From: Symbiodinium natans
Lineage: Eukaryota; Sar; Dinophyceae; Suessiales; Symbiodiniaceae
Length of the DNA stretch: 64,000 nt
Assembly: GCA_905221605.1 (NCBI GenBank)
Contig: CAJNDS010000435.1
Span: 805,730 to 869,729, forward strand
Direction: 5' to 3'
Made by a program: the position numbers and the translations under genes. Numbering within the stretch: the stretch's first letter is position 1; each line of letters begins with the position of its first letter. Positions 50,400-59,709 of this stretch are shown here, one piece after another. Under the pieces are notes generated by a model. It made no database searches. It was not told the DNA's origin and saw only the letters and a program-made list of their open reading frames with translations.

Positions 50400-50443
50400 C
50401 TTGGGATCTGGTTCAGATTCCACGATGCGGTGTGGGCTGAATT
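50400..50443 (+). CDS. candidate exon
   Basis: After tttggggctttcag. Frame LGIWFRFHDAVWAEF, ending TTCAG|AATAAG. Confidence 0.35.
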
Positions 50444-50497
50444 CAGAATAAGACCAGGGCCATGCTGAGAACTCTTCTTAGCAGCAGCAACTGGCAG

Positions 50498-50617
50498 CCG
50501 TTTAGGGTTTAGGGTTTAGGGTTTAGGGGTTTAGGGGTTTAGGGGTTTAGGGGTTTAGGGGTTAGGGGTTTAGGGTTTAGGGTTTAGGGTTTAGGGTTTA
50601 GGGTTTAGGGTTTAGGG
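50498..50617. repeat. TTTAGGG / TTTAGGGG mixed telomere-type array
   Basis: Perfect heptamers surround a block of five TTTAGGGG octamers, a nested variant typical of slippage or telomerase-like extension. Confidence 0.9.
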
Positions 50618-50865
50618 ACGAATGCAGCTTCAGGCTTTAACCCTAAAAGCCCGAAATCCTAAACGCCGAGGTCAAGGCTTAACTTGGGCTTAGTGTGCCC
50701 TCCAAACCCTACAAACCCTACAAACCCTACTCAGCGCTACATGGGGTTTTCGGGCGAGGGGACCTTTGCCCGGACACTCACACAAGCATTGACCCTATAC
50801 AGTCAAAGCCCTCCATTCCGAAGGGTTTTTAGGGTCAGGGTCTAGCCCACAGCCCTCGCGAGCAG

Positions 50866-50982
50866 GTCGAGAAGGTCGATGGGATGGGTAAGCCTGTCTC
50901 CTTCAAGACGATGCAGGGCTGGATCGAGGAGCAGAATTCCATTCGGAGCAACCTCCTAGTCCCGCAATTCGGGTGCTGTCTA
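50866..50982 (+). CDS. candidate exon, 38 codons
   Basis: After cctcgcgagcag. Open frame VEKVDGMGKPVSFKTMQGWI then EEQNSIRSNLLVPQFGCC. A TTTAGGG array (50985-51060) begins at the right edge. Confidence 0.5.
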
Positions 50983-51114
50983 GGGTTTAGGGTTTAGGGT
51001 TTAGGGTTTAGGGTTTAGGGTTTAGGGTTTAGGGTTTAGGGTTTAGGGTTTAGGGTTTAAACCTACAAGTGCCAACACCGCGGACTGCTCAAACGCGGCC
51101 GTTTGACCCGACAG

Positions 51115-51198
51115 GAGCACGGCAACAAGTACGTGAAATCCTATGACGATGCCTACTCAGCCGTCGGCACACTGTGCCGGTGGCTCAAGAATCTAGGG
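51115..51198 (+). CDS. candidate exon
   Basis: Between gtttgacccgacag and ATCTAGG|GTTGAAG. Exactly 28 codons, beginning EHGNKYVKSYDDAYSAVGTL then CRWLKNL. One of the most protein-like islands. Confidence 0.5.
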
Positions 51199-51602
51199 TT
51201 GAAGGGGCGGGCACAGGCGTTTCACGGTTTAGGATTTAGGCCTCGAGCAGCTAAAAAAGTTGGGGTTGTAGAGGCCGTAGAGTTTTGGTTGGGGTGTGCT
51301 TGTTTATGCCACGGACTCATGTGGACTATTGTGGACTTAAACATGCCACATATTGCATGCGCATGCTTGCCAGGGCTTTCGAACACTCCTACAGGTAGTA
51401 GGTGGCAAACCTCGACTCTAGAATCCAGCGGTGCCTCTTAACCCTGTGGGTTTCAGGGCGGGAAGCCTGCACAAGCATGACGGGGATTTAAGGTGCCATA
51501 TCGTACGCTTGTAAATAGCATCTCAGCCGCAAAGCTGCCAGCTGGTTCTCTTACCCACTGCTGTCCTCCTGCTGCATGTACAACTGGTGTGGAGAGCAAG
51601 TC

Positions 51603-51655
51603 ATGTCACAGCGCGTGCGGTTGAAGATCCAGCAACTTGCTGGTTCATGGTTCAA
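51603..51655 (+). CDS. candidate start exon
   Basis: ATG-initiated MSQRVRLKIQQLAGSWFN. The next 60 bp resemble a dispersed repeat (gaaaaggcggcccaagtact, ggggtacccat) related to 45290-45345 and 49930-49975. Confidence 0.35.
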
Positions 51656-51799
51656 TTTTGGTATGCGGGATTCTAACTTGGGTCCCCTTTGATGGGGTTA
51701 CTGAAAAGGCGGCCCAAGTACTTGGGGTACCCATGGCTTGCGTTGGGGCAGTGGTTGGCAGTGGTTGGCTGGAGGTACTCACTGATTTCCCTAACCCTA

Positions 51800-52113
51800 A
51801 AGCTTGTAGGCTCAAGCAGCATGGGATCATGGCACACCACAAGCGGGGCCGTGGCGAGGCGAGCAGCAGAAACGCAAGGGTCAGGGACGAAAACCTGGTC
51901 AAGCTTAGGGTGGCGCAGGACAAAGGCATGCAGCCTTGCACCGAGAAGGAGATTGCAAGTTTCCAGGATGCTTCTGAGCCGATCTTGAGCGCGGAGGCCT
52001 GCAAGGCAGTAGCAACTGTTCGGGGCGGCATGCGCGTCGTGCCGAAGTGGCAACAACCTCTCCAGATTTTCGCTTCCCTTTGCCATTCCTCCGCCGCAGC
52101 TGGTGTGAAGTAA
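51800..52113 (+). CDS. candidate exon of an unrecognised gene, frame 1
   Basis: Open frame with LKQHGIMAHHKRGRGEASSR, DENLVKLRVAQDKGMQPCTE and KEIASFQDASEPILSAEACK, to TAA 52113. Similar-length antisense ORFs exist but are less protein-like. First of three successive + frames in this block. Confidence 0.4.
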
Positions 52114-52277
52114 GAGCATCCTGTCATGACCTGGGCGATCTCGCCAAAGTCTTGAACGCGTTCATGCCGACAGCGCCCATGCAGGTTCTTCGCGAGGCCT
52201 GGTGCTACACGGTCGAGGACCAGGCACTGGCCTGCCTTTGGAAGATTTCATCAAATGGTATTGGCCTGGTGGACTGA
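52097..52277 (+). CDS. candidate exon, frame 2 of the same block
   Basis: Open frame CHDLGDLAKVLNAFMPTAPM, QVLREAWCYTVEDQALACLW, KISSNGIGLVD, TGA. The overlap with frame 1 suggests a splice, a frameshift or pseudogene decay. Confidence 0.4.
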
Positions 52278-52318
52278 GGCTGATACCTGGCGAAAGCTGC
52301 GTGATGAAACAGGCTAGA

Positions 52319-52626
52319 GTGGAACCTCCTGTTCTGCCTGCGGCACACTCAGCTTTCAGCATCGGCCATGCGGCGCTGAAAAGCCTGGACTTCTTGACGG
52401 TGCTTCTCTTGCGCCCAGCAATCTTTGCTTCAACCTCAGCACTGAGGCAAAGATTTGCTGTGTGCAAGAGAAGCACTACCAAGACAAGTCCAGGCTTTTC
52501 AGCGCCGCGTGGCCGATGCTGAAAGCTGCCTGGGACTTCATCAAACCAGCCGACGAGAAAAGAATCCTCATGATACATGGTTCTAAGAGAGCCCCAGGGG
52601 TGGTCCAGTGTCCAACAGCACTTTGA
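52319..52626 (+). CDS. candidate terminal exon, frame 3, spanning a large palindrome
   Basis: Open frame NLCFNLSTEAKICCVQEKHY, QDKSRLFSAAWPMLKAAWDF, IKPADEKRILMIHGSKRAPG to TGA 52626. The right arm of the inverted repeat at 52351-52527 encodes the middle; the left arm would be its inverted copy. Confidence 0.4.
52351..52527. repeat. 177-bp inverted duplication (hairpin)
   Basis: Left arm 52351-52432, 10-bp spacer, right arm 52443-52527. The outer 44 bases match at 43; the inner part has small indels. Unlike the element families it lacks other copies here and lies in likely coding DNA. Confidence 0.9.
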
Positions 52627-52770
52627 ATGCTAAACCCTTAGTAGCATTTCAAGTCAACACAAAAGGCCAACCCCTAAACTTTTAAACTCCAAACCCTAAA
52701 CCCCAAACCCTATGCCCTTAACCCCAAAGCCCAAACCCTAAGCCCAACCTAGACCCCCGAAACCCGAAAG

Positions 52771-52811
52771 GCCATGAAGGCATCATCGGCGACAAGACCG
52801 GTCGCATTCAG
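52771..52811 (+). CDS. candidate short exon
   Basis: Between aaacccgaaag and ATTCAG|GTGCGG. Frame HEGIIGDKTGRIQ. Telomere-type repeats on both sides. Confidence 0.35.
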
Positions 52812-52849
52812 GTGCGGAGCCCGAAAACCCTAAGCCCACTCCCCCAAGG

Positions 52850-54690
52850 TCCAGGGCCTTGGGGTTTGAGGGGCAAGGCGTGGCTGTAAATCTTCGACCC
52901 CAAGCCCTACATGGGCATTTCCCAAAGTAGGGGTGTCCTGTTTCTTCATACCCCCCATACAATAGAATCCCCGCAGAGGGAACCCAAAAAAGGCACCCGC
53001 CTTTCTTTCAGCCCTACAGCGCAAGATCTCTCACAGGCTTTGCGCGGCACTTTTTTGGAAGTGGGGGGAGGGCACGGTTGGGTTTGAGGTTCGGGGCTCG
53101 GATTTGGGGCTTGGGCTTTGGGATGGGAGTCAGCTGAAGCTGAAGCCTAACAGCTGGGCTCAGGATTTAGGGTGCAGGCCATAAACGTGTTGTCAGCCAG
53201 ATTTCTTGATTGCAGCACTACGGGTATGAGGACACACACATGTTTCAAGCAGCGACCCTGAACCCTGGACAACCCTGAGCCCTTACCGCCCTCAAGCAGC
53301 GCAACTCCCGCGAGCCCCCTATAGCAAAGTTCAGATATAGTGGGCCTCGGAGGAGAGTATACCCCTCAGCTTCTGAGCGTTCGTTTGTTTGGGCTTCATA
53401 TCGTTTATAGTGCAAGCTCGAAAGCTTGAGCTTTGCGTTGCTATGAACCCCGAACAGTCCTGACTACAAAAAAATCTGTTATCCTTGCAACTATAGGATA
53501 CCCTAAACACCGAATCCTAAACTCTCCCTCTACCCTGAACCCGAAGCTCTCATTCCAAACCCCGAACCCTTAAACCTGAAAACTTAACCCTGAACCCTTA
53601 AACGTACATCAGCCAAGACCAAGCCACGCTCCTCTCCTGGCCAACAATGCCTTGGAAAAATCACAAGCGAGAACTCGACGCCCAGTCGTTCCGGTTTGGG
53701 GTTTTGGGGTTTGCGTTAATCCCTATAATTAAACCCTAAAACCTAATCCTGAGCCTGAAGCCACCAGCATGTTTCAGCCCTAAGACCCCTGGATCCCTTC
53801 AGCACGATCCTTGGATCTAGGATTCAGGGTTTAGAAGTTTTTGTGAAGCGCGCGAAGCACCTGCAAGGCTCCCCCTTACTGTTCAGGGACTTATCACAAC
53901 CTAGGTAGTTACTTGTCACCCGCTGAGAGGACCCTTATAATTCCCATAAGTATAAGGCTTATAATTCCCATAAGTATAAGGCTTAACTGTACCCACAAAG
54001 ACCTTTCAGGTGCCTTTCCTGCGGCATCTCGTCAGCGAGGTTGGCGAAGCTCTGCTGCAGAGCATTTAGGGCTTGAGGCACTCCCCCGCAGCCCCTTATT
54101 GTACGTGGCCAAGTGAATGTGCTGAATTGTGAGGCCTCAAACTCCGAAACTCAGGATTCGGAGTTTGGTAGGGTTTCGGGTTTCGGCCTCAACAGGGTAG
54201 GCCTGGCACAGGCAAGGAGAGAACCGTGGAACTTGCTCTCGATATACCTGGCATCCATCTCCAGCGCTCGACGAAACGTCGTAAGAGTCTGGGTTTGCGT
54301 TCAGCAGACCCGCGCGACTCATCGACGTCAGCCGGGCGCATAGGCAGCTGCGAAGCCACGAATATGCAATGCGAGCGCTGCGGAGCAGCATTCGCGCCTT
54401 GCGACGGATGACATTTCATGATCATAACAGCTCGAACCAAGAACTTCTCGATGACTGCCAATTTGTCCCCCTCTACCGACCCTGGGTGTGTTTACAAGGT
54501 CGAATCCTCAGCTTCGGTTCGCGTAGGTGCGGGCCAACTTTAGAACACATGGCGGACTTGATAATTCATTCGTTTATCTTATGCAGCTCCATAAGGCTCC
54601 ATATGTTTCAGCCCTACAGCCTCAGACTCCTGTCCTGGTTCATCCCTCGCCAGGTTTCCATGGATTCTGTAGCTGTGGGTCTGCCGAACC
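52850..54690. other. long spacer without a convincing gene
   Basis: CCCTGAA-type decayed repeats and a 25-bp direct duplication (ataattcccataagtataag, 53937-53982). Short ORFs at 53913-54461 lie on both strands and none stands out. Confidence 0.4.
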
Positions 54691-54770
54691 CTAAACCCCT
54701 AAACCCTTAAGCACCTGAACCCCTAAACCCCTAAACCCCTAAACCCGAAACCCGAAACCCTAAACCCGCG

Positions 54771-54850
54771 GCATCAAAGGACAAGATCAAAGCCGAGACT
54801 TTCGACAAGATCTTGAAGGGAGGCCTGGCCCGAGGATTGGTTCAGGCTTT
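54771..54850 (+). CDS. candidate exon next to a type B element
   Basis: After a CCCTAAA array. Open frame ASKDKIKAETFDKILKGGLA then RGLVQALG. The family B element 54856-54953 begins at its right edge. Confidence 0.45.
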
Positions 54851-54855
54851 GGGTG

Positions 54856-54953
54856 GAGATGTTCCCCCTTATTTTTACTAAGCTTAATGGGGATTATGGT
54901 CCCCCCCCTATGATAATCCCTACTAAGGACTGTTAGTATCAGGGAGAATCCCA
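54856..54953. mobile_element. MITE-like element, family B, copy 4
   Basis: Left agatgttccccctta, inner taatccctactaaggactgt, right gggagaatccca. Flanks ttgggtgg and ttgggagg are a possible target duplication. Confidence 0.7.
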
Positions 54954-55104
54954 GGGTTGGGAGGCTGAGCCTTCTTAGTGGTCGAGTGAGTGGGACACCT
55001 TTGAGGCAAAGGGGTCAAGAGACACGTAGGTAGAAGCCTTCTGGGGGGATAGCCTCATCCCTAAACCCTAAACCCTAAACCCTCAAAGCTCCCAAGGTTC
55101 ATCC

Positions 55105-55213
55105 TTAGCAAAACTGGCCAAGCAGTGCGGTGCAAGTGAAGCGATGCTGCTGAACCCAGAAAGCTTAAAGCCTCAAACCTGCAGCTCCCTGTACCTTGAC
55201 AACCTCAAGTCTT
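55105..55213 (+). CDS. candidate exon ending in a stop
   Basis: Open frame LAKLAKQCGASEAMLLNPES then LKPQTCSSLYLDNLKS and TAA. Confidence 0.35.
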
Positions 55214-55395
55214 AAACAGTCTTAACGCTCAGCCGCTCAGCCCTCAACCTAGAGCCCGTGAGGGTTTAGGGATCCCTCCCGGCATTTAGGGCAGTTGGTT
55301 TTTGAGTTTAGGGTGGAATCGGATGCAGTTTCCCAAAGCTCTGACTCACGTCTACAAATTGGGAAGCTTCAACCCTAAAACTCAAGTGCCAAACC

Positions 55396-55551
55396 AAATC
55401 CATGAAGCCATCACGCCTGCTTTGCGAGCTATTGGAAGATGCTAGGCGACTCCGCCGTCGGGACCGCCATCAAAGGCCAAACGAATTGACGTCTTATGGA
55501 TTCTGGTTGCAGCAACTGAGGATTTTGGCAGAAGTGCTTGTTCCATGACTT
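55396..55551 (+). CDS. candidate exon, ~51 codons to a stop
   Basis: Open frame KSMKPSRLLCELLEDARRLR, RRDRHQRPNELTSYGFWLQQ, LRILAEVLVP, TGA. Arginine-rich helix-like. Confidence 0.4.
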
Positions 55552-55628
55552 GGGGGTCAGGATTGGGCTTTGCATACGATTTAGGGCCTAGGGTTTAGTT
55601 AGTTCGAGGCTTGATCTACCACTTGCAG

Positions 55629-55690
55629 ACGTAAGGTGCCTGGTGTTGGAGCCCTCTGACCCCGGCCCCACTACATTCAAGCTCAGGGTT
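55629..55690 (+). CDS. candidate exon
   Basis: After ctaccacttgcag. Open frame DVRCLVLEPSDPGPTTFKL. Confidence 0.4.
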
Positions 55691-55978
55691 TGGGCTTGCG
55701 GATTAAGGCTTTAAGCTCAGGGTCGGGGGCTACAGTTGCTGCATGGTTCTGAAACCACCTGTTCTTTGATGTCCGGGCGGCGTGGCTCCACCCAGCCCTC
55801 CTCACCCTGAACGTTGGAACCCTCTAGACACGCCAGTTTGCGAAGCAAAAACGAAACTCTGAACTTGATGAGAACACACCAAATGGGCCGCTAAACCCTA
55901 AACTCTAACCCTAAGCCCCAAATCCTAGACCCTAAACCTCAATGCCAAACCCAAACAAAATTCAACTGCTCGTCTCAA

Positions 55979-56020
55979 CAGCTCCTGAGGATGCTGCTAC
56001 CGCCTTTGAAGTCTACTTAA
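55979..56020 (+). CDS. candidate short exon
   Basis: After tcgtctcaacag. Frame APEDAATAFEVYLK; the frame is open over 83 codons (55942-56193). Confidence 0.35.
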   Translation, partial: QLLRMLLPPLKST

Positions 56021-56149
56021 AGGGTCAGGGCTCAGAGTTGAGGATGTTTCGGCTGCAGGTAGAGAGTTCAGGTCTAGGTTTTTTTCGCGTTGTTTCCCGA
56101 ACCACAACGAACCTTCAATATTTAACTCCTAAACACTTAGGAGTTTGGG

Positions 56150-56218
56150 GATGTGCTTCGACGGGGGTCAGGCGACAGCTGCTCACTGGATGAGTTTCTC
56201 AACTTCCTGCAGAAGTGA
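56150..56218 (+). CDS. candidate exon ending in a stop
   Basis: Open frame VLRRGSGDSCSLDEFLNFLQ then K and TGA; an internal acceptor gggggtcag is possible. Confidence 0.35.
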   Translation, partial: DVLRRGSGDSCSLDEFLNFLQK

Positions 56219-56449
56219 TCATCTGGCGACGTTCGGGAGGGTGGTTTCTTGGCCCCTAGCGTAGGCAAGCTGAACTGTTTAGGCCACAACCCCAGAGGTG
56301 AACCTTGACATATTTCCCCCCTTAGGAGACTGGACAAGTGAGCAACAGACCCTCGCATCTAGCTGTTGTTTAAACTATGGGCCCCCTTCGGGGCGCTGAT
56401 TACGAATCGCTATACTTAGGGGACAACCCCCGTCCTCAGCACATGTCAG

Positions 56450-56819
56450 ATAACGTCACCTCCACCTCGGAGGTTCTGAGAGGTTGGAGAGATCAGAGAG
56501 GAAGCAATGCAGCGTGCTGCCCAGGGAATGCAAAAAGTCTGACTGGATCCCCAGCTCCTTACCTGTGCCCACAACCCGAGAGGTGCGCTTGCAGAGGGCT
56601 GCTCCCACCTTAGGGGTCCCTGCTTGGTATCCTGGAACTCCCTTCTTACCAAAGACCTGCTCCCTCCCAGGGTCCCAGTGTTGGCTGGTGAGGGCCGGGG
56701 TCTCCTGGTGGTGCAGTCGAGGGGGTTGGGAGTCTGCAGGGCCATCCGGAGGGCCCATTTGTAGTTCCATTGAGAATGCCAGAAGTGGAGCCCCTAGGTT
56801 TGGAGCAAGAACTTTCTAG
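56450..56819 (+). CDS. uncharacterised 122-codon ORF
   Basis: The longest telomere-free + frame after FKBP. It reads SERLERSERKQCSVLPRECK, TTREVRLQRAAPTLGVPAWY and GVSWWCSRGGWESAGPSGGP to TAG 56819. Two other + and two - frames are also long here, so the region is GC-biased. No motif recognised. Confidence 0.35.
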
Positions 56820-56821
56820 CC

Positions 56822-57066
56822 CTCGCTGGCTCGCTCTCTCTCTCACTCTCTCTCTCTCTCTATACATATATATATATATACATATATATATATATGTGTA
56901 TCATTTTTGTGATACGAAGCCTTAAACGCCGTGGGATTGCGTGTGTTTGAAGGTGCCACGTAAGTATCAACAAGGTGGACACATTGCATAGGGGGGGGGG
57001 TGTTAAGGTTAGTTTTTTCGTATCCACATATTATGATACACACACACATATATATATATATATATA
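56822..57066. repeat. CT and TA microsatellites
   Basis: (CT)n 56834-56860, (TA)n 56863-56896, and a second (CA/TA)n at 57041-57066, with about 140 bp of unique DNA between. Confidence 0.85.
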
Positions 57067-57073
57067 CGAAGTC

Positions 57074-57185
57074 CAGCATCTACGCTCTGTTTGCGCTCTG
57101 CTTGGAATTCTTGCACGTGCGCCCAGGAAGCTTCTCCAAACCCTCAATCCTTGAATCGCCGGAGACGAAGACCTTTCGCGGCTCA
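57074..57185 (+). CDS. candidate exon
   Basis: After tacgaagtccag. Open frame SIYALFALCLEFLHVRPGSF then SKPSILESPETKTFRG. Confidence 0.4.
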
Positions 57186-57420
57186 AACCCTGAACCCTAA
57201 ACCCGAAAGGGTTCAGGGTTTTGGGTTTAGGGTTTGGGGTTTACTCCCGAAACCCGAAACCGTAAACCCACCCTGCCAGTAGCGATAAACCCTAAGCCCC
57301 AAAATACCCTAAGCACCCTCATAACCTACAAATTGAGCTCCCAAGCTCCCAAGCTCTTCAGCCCTAAGCCCGTATTTCGAAAGTATGGGGTTTAGGGTTT
57401 GGGGTTTGGGCCTTAGGGAG

Positions 57421-57540
57421 GTTTATGCGCTTGCTTCTCCTCTTCCTCTTGGCGAGCTCGGCCCCGCGCTGAGTTTCAAGGTCAGGAGAATCGCCTGGGA
57501 AGCTGTCCTGCTATGGCTTCTTAAGGGCCTCCCAGTGTGA
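57421..57540 (+). CDS. candidate exon
   Basis: Open frame VYALASPLPLGELGPALSFK then VRRIAWEAVLLWLLKGLPV and TGA. In another frame an ATG at 57428 starts MRLLLLFLLASSAPR, a perfect signal-peptide shape, so this may be the first exon of a secreted or plastid protein. Confidence 0.4.
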   Translation, partial: VYALASPLPLGELGPALSFKVRRIAWEAVLLWLLKGLPV

Positions 57541-57867
57541 ACTGAACCCGAAACCCGAAACCCTAAACGCTAAACCCTAAACCCTAAACCCTAAAAAAAA
57601 CGCTACAACAACTAGAGCCTTAGAATCCAGGTTACAAGCCCTGGGGCTGACTGGTGTAGTTTTGGGTTTCAATTTGGGCTCACTGGTTCGGATTCAGCAA
57701 GGTTTGGGTTTAGGGTCTGGGGTTGGTGTTTAGGGTTTGGGGTTTTGGGTTTAGGGTTCAGGGTTTGGGGGGGGGGGGGGAGGAGTTTTCTTTGTTCTAA
57801 ACAAAGGCCCCTAGTTGGGCGCCCACTTTGCTGCTTGCTTGCTTTCGTTGTCTGGGTTTCGGGTTTA

Positions 57868-57957
57868 GGCAGTGAGGACTGCTCTAGATCACTCGTGAGA
57901 CAGCCTCAACTCTTAATAAAGCGAGCATTCGGAGATGGCATGAGAAAAGTGAAATAG
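57868..57957 (+). CDS. candidate terminal exon
   Basis: Open frame GSEDCSRSLVRQPQLLIKRA then FGDGMRKVK and TAG. Confidence 0.4.
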   Translation, partial: GSEDCSRSLVRQPQLLIKRAFGDGMRKVK

Positions 57958-58274
57958 TCGGCAACCTTCACAAGAATGCCAAAGTTCCCTCAAGAGCTTG
58001 ATGGAAGCTGAGCGGATACCCGCAGTGTTTAGGGTTTATGGTTTGGGAGCCACTGGAAGATGTTCGTCCTTGCTCAAGCCGTGCAGAGCGAGGAAGAGCA
58101 GGGAGCGTAGGACTTGATGAGACGTCTGTAGAAGGTATGAGGGTATGACTGTAGTACCCAACGCCAATGGCCAACATCGAGCCCTGAGTCTGCAGCAGGG
58201 TTTTAAGGGTTTAGGGTTAGGAGGTACACAGGGCTTTAGGGTTTATGATTTCGGGCTGATTATAAGGCGCAAGG

Positions 58275-58405
58275 CGTTTGGAGACCTCGGGAAAACCAGA
58301 ATCCGCACGCTCGACAAACCATGGCGGTCAAGACCGGGCAAGTGCAGAAGATGCTCAGAAAGTTTCCTGACCACGTTCCAATCCTGTGCTGGAGGAGCTC
58401 AGGGT
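58275..58405 (+). CDS. candidate exon with KFPDHVP motif
   Basis: Open frame RENQNPHARQTMAVKTGQVQ then KMLRKFPDHVPILCWRSS. RKFPDHVPILC resembles the R-K-Y/F-P-D-x-V/I-P-V/I motif of Atg8-like ubiquitin folds, but the surroundings do not clearly fit. Two other frames are open. Confidence 0.35.
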
Positions 58406-58531
58406 TCAGGCTCAGGATTCAAGGTTAAGGGTTTAGGATATAGGGTAAGGGTTTATCGGGTTTTGAGACGCCCTGACTCCCAACCCTAAACGCTGAACCC
58501 AAACCTAAAACGCTAGTCTAGACCTTGAGAC

Positions 58532-58780
58532 GTGCCCCTTAAAAGTAGCGGGGTTACTGCGATGAATTGCCCCTGGGTAACGAGACACCCTCGGTCGGCT
58601 TTGTGGAATCTGGCCCTTCTAAGACGAATCAACAGCAATAGAAGCTGGAGTTTCCGACTGACGTCCGTCGCAGAAGCCTGGCAAGGCGTCGACACATCTT
58701 CTCGGCAACTGTCTTTTCTGAGCCGTCCTTGTGTGAATCCAAAGCTGCAAGCTCTCAACTCTAAAACCCCAACACTCTAA
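58532..58780 (+). CDS. uncharacterised 82-codon ORF
   Basis: Telomere-free. Reads SSGVTAMNCPWVTRHPRSAL, WNLALLRRINSNRSWSFRLT, SVAEAWQGVDTSSRQLSFLS. A similar-length - strand ORF overlaps. Confidence 0.3.
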   Translation: MPLKSSGVTAMNCPWVTRHPRSALWNLALLRRINSNRSWSFRLTSVAEAWQGVDTSSRQLSFLSRPCVNPKLQALNSKTPTL

Positions 58781-59087
58781 GAAATGCACCTCACGCTCGA
58801 GGGCTTTAATCTTTGGGTGCTGGTTCCGGTTTGGGCTCCCGGTTTGCCAGGGCTGACCATAGGTTGGGGCTTCGTTTTTATAGTTTGGGTGTTCAGGGTT
58901 TGGGGGTGCCGGGAATCTGGACACCCCACCCTTTAACTCAACACTCCCAAGCCTACAGACCCGAAACCTAAAATCCAACACCCCCGGAGCCCCGCACCCA
59001 CTTACCGACTTACCCACCCACCCACGCCCCGCGCGCCTGCGCGCACGAAAAAAAGAAACACGACAGAGAAGACCTGAGCCAGCGAGG

Positions 59088-59158
59088 ATGGCCCAGGAGC
59101 CCCATGACCACAGCAGCAAGAAGCTCCTGATGCCCAAGACGCCCCCTGGCGGCTCAAG
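59088..59158 (+). CDS. candidate first exon
   Basis: ATG in context gcgaggATGgcc, reading MAQEPHDHSSKKLLMPKTPP then GGS, ending CTCAAG|GTTTGCTC. Opposite-strand ORFs are long here. Confidence 0.4.
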
Positions 59159-59515
59159 GTTTGCTCTTTGCCTTTTTTCGGGCGAATCACGGCTTTGGGG
59201 TCTAAGGGGCTCGCGAAGTTCTAAGGGCTCTAAGCGGGGGATTTAAGGATTCAAGGGGCTTGCGGGGTTTGAGCGGCTTGGGTTGGGCCTTGCAATCTTG
59301 GTGGGGAAGCCCTTGAAGAAACCGGGCCCTAAACCCCTGGACTCGCCAAACTCCTGAATCTTTTAGAGCCCATGAAAAACCCCATGTACCCCGCATACTC
59401 CCAAGTTCCGATGAAAAGAGTCAGGGTCGACATGACATGGACTCCATGGCGTTGACCGGTTTAGGGGTTACCCATCTTGTCTTGACGCTGCATGCCCTCT
59501 AGGTTTTGATCAGCA

Positions 59516-59630
59516 CTTGGTAGCCCAGGTGCACCCTTTTTCACTGTTGTTGGTTCAAGGTTCCCTTATAAAGTAACCACCAACCAAACAAGGGTGGCCT
59601 TATTTTTAGTACGGTTACTGGGCTACCACG
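59516..59630. mobile_element. introner-family element I, dispersed copy
   Basis: About 115 bp with termini cttggtagcccag and ctgggctaccacg and a flanking AGCA direct repeat (59512-59515, 59631-59634). The interior aligns with the FKBP introner: accctttttcactgtt, ttggttcaaggttccctt, aaacaaggg. Confidence 0.85.
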
Positions 59631-59709
59631 AGCATTTTTTCTCCTTGGAAAGCCATAGGAGCCGGCCCTACAGTGTTATTGCCGGGTGTCTGTTGTTCTC
59701 TATCTGTAG

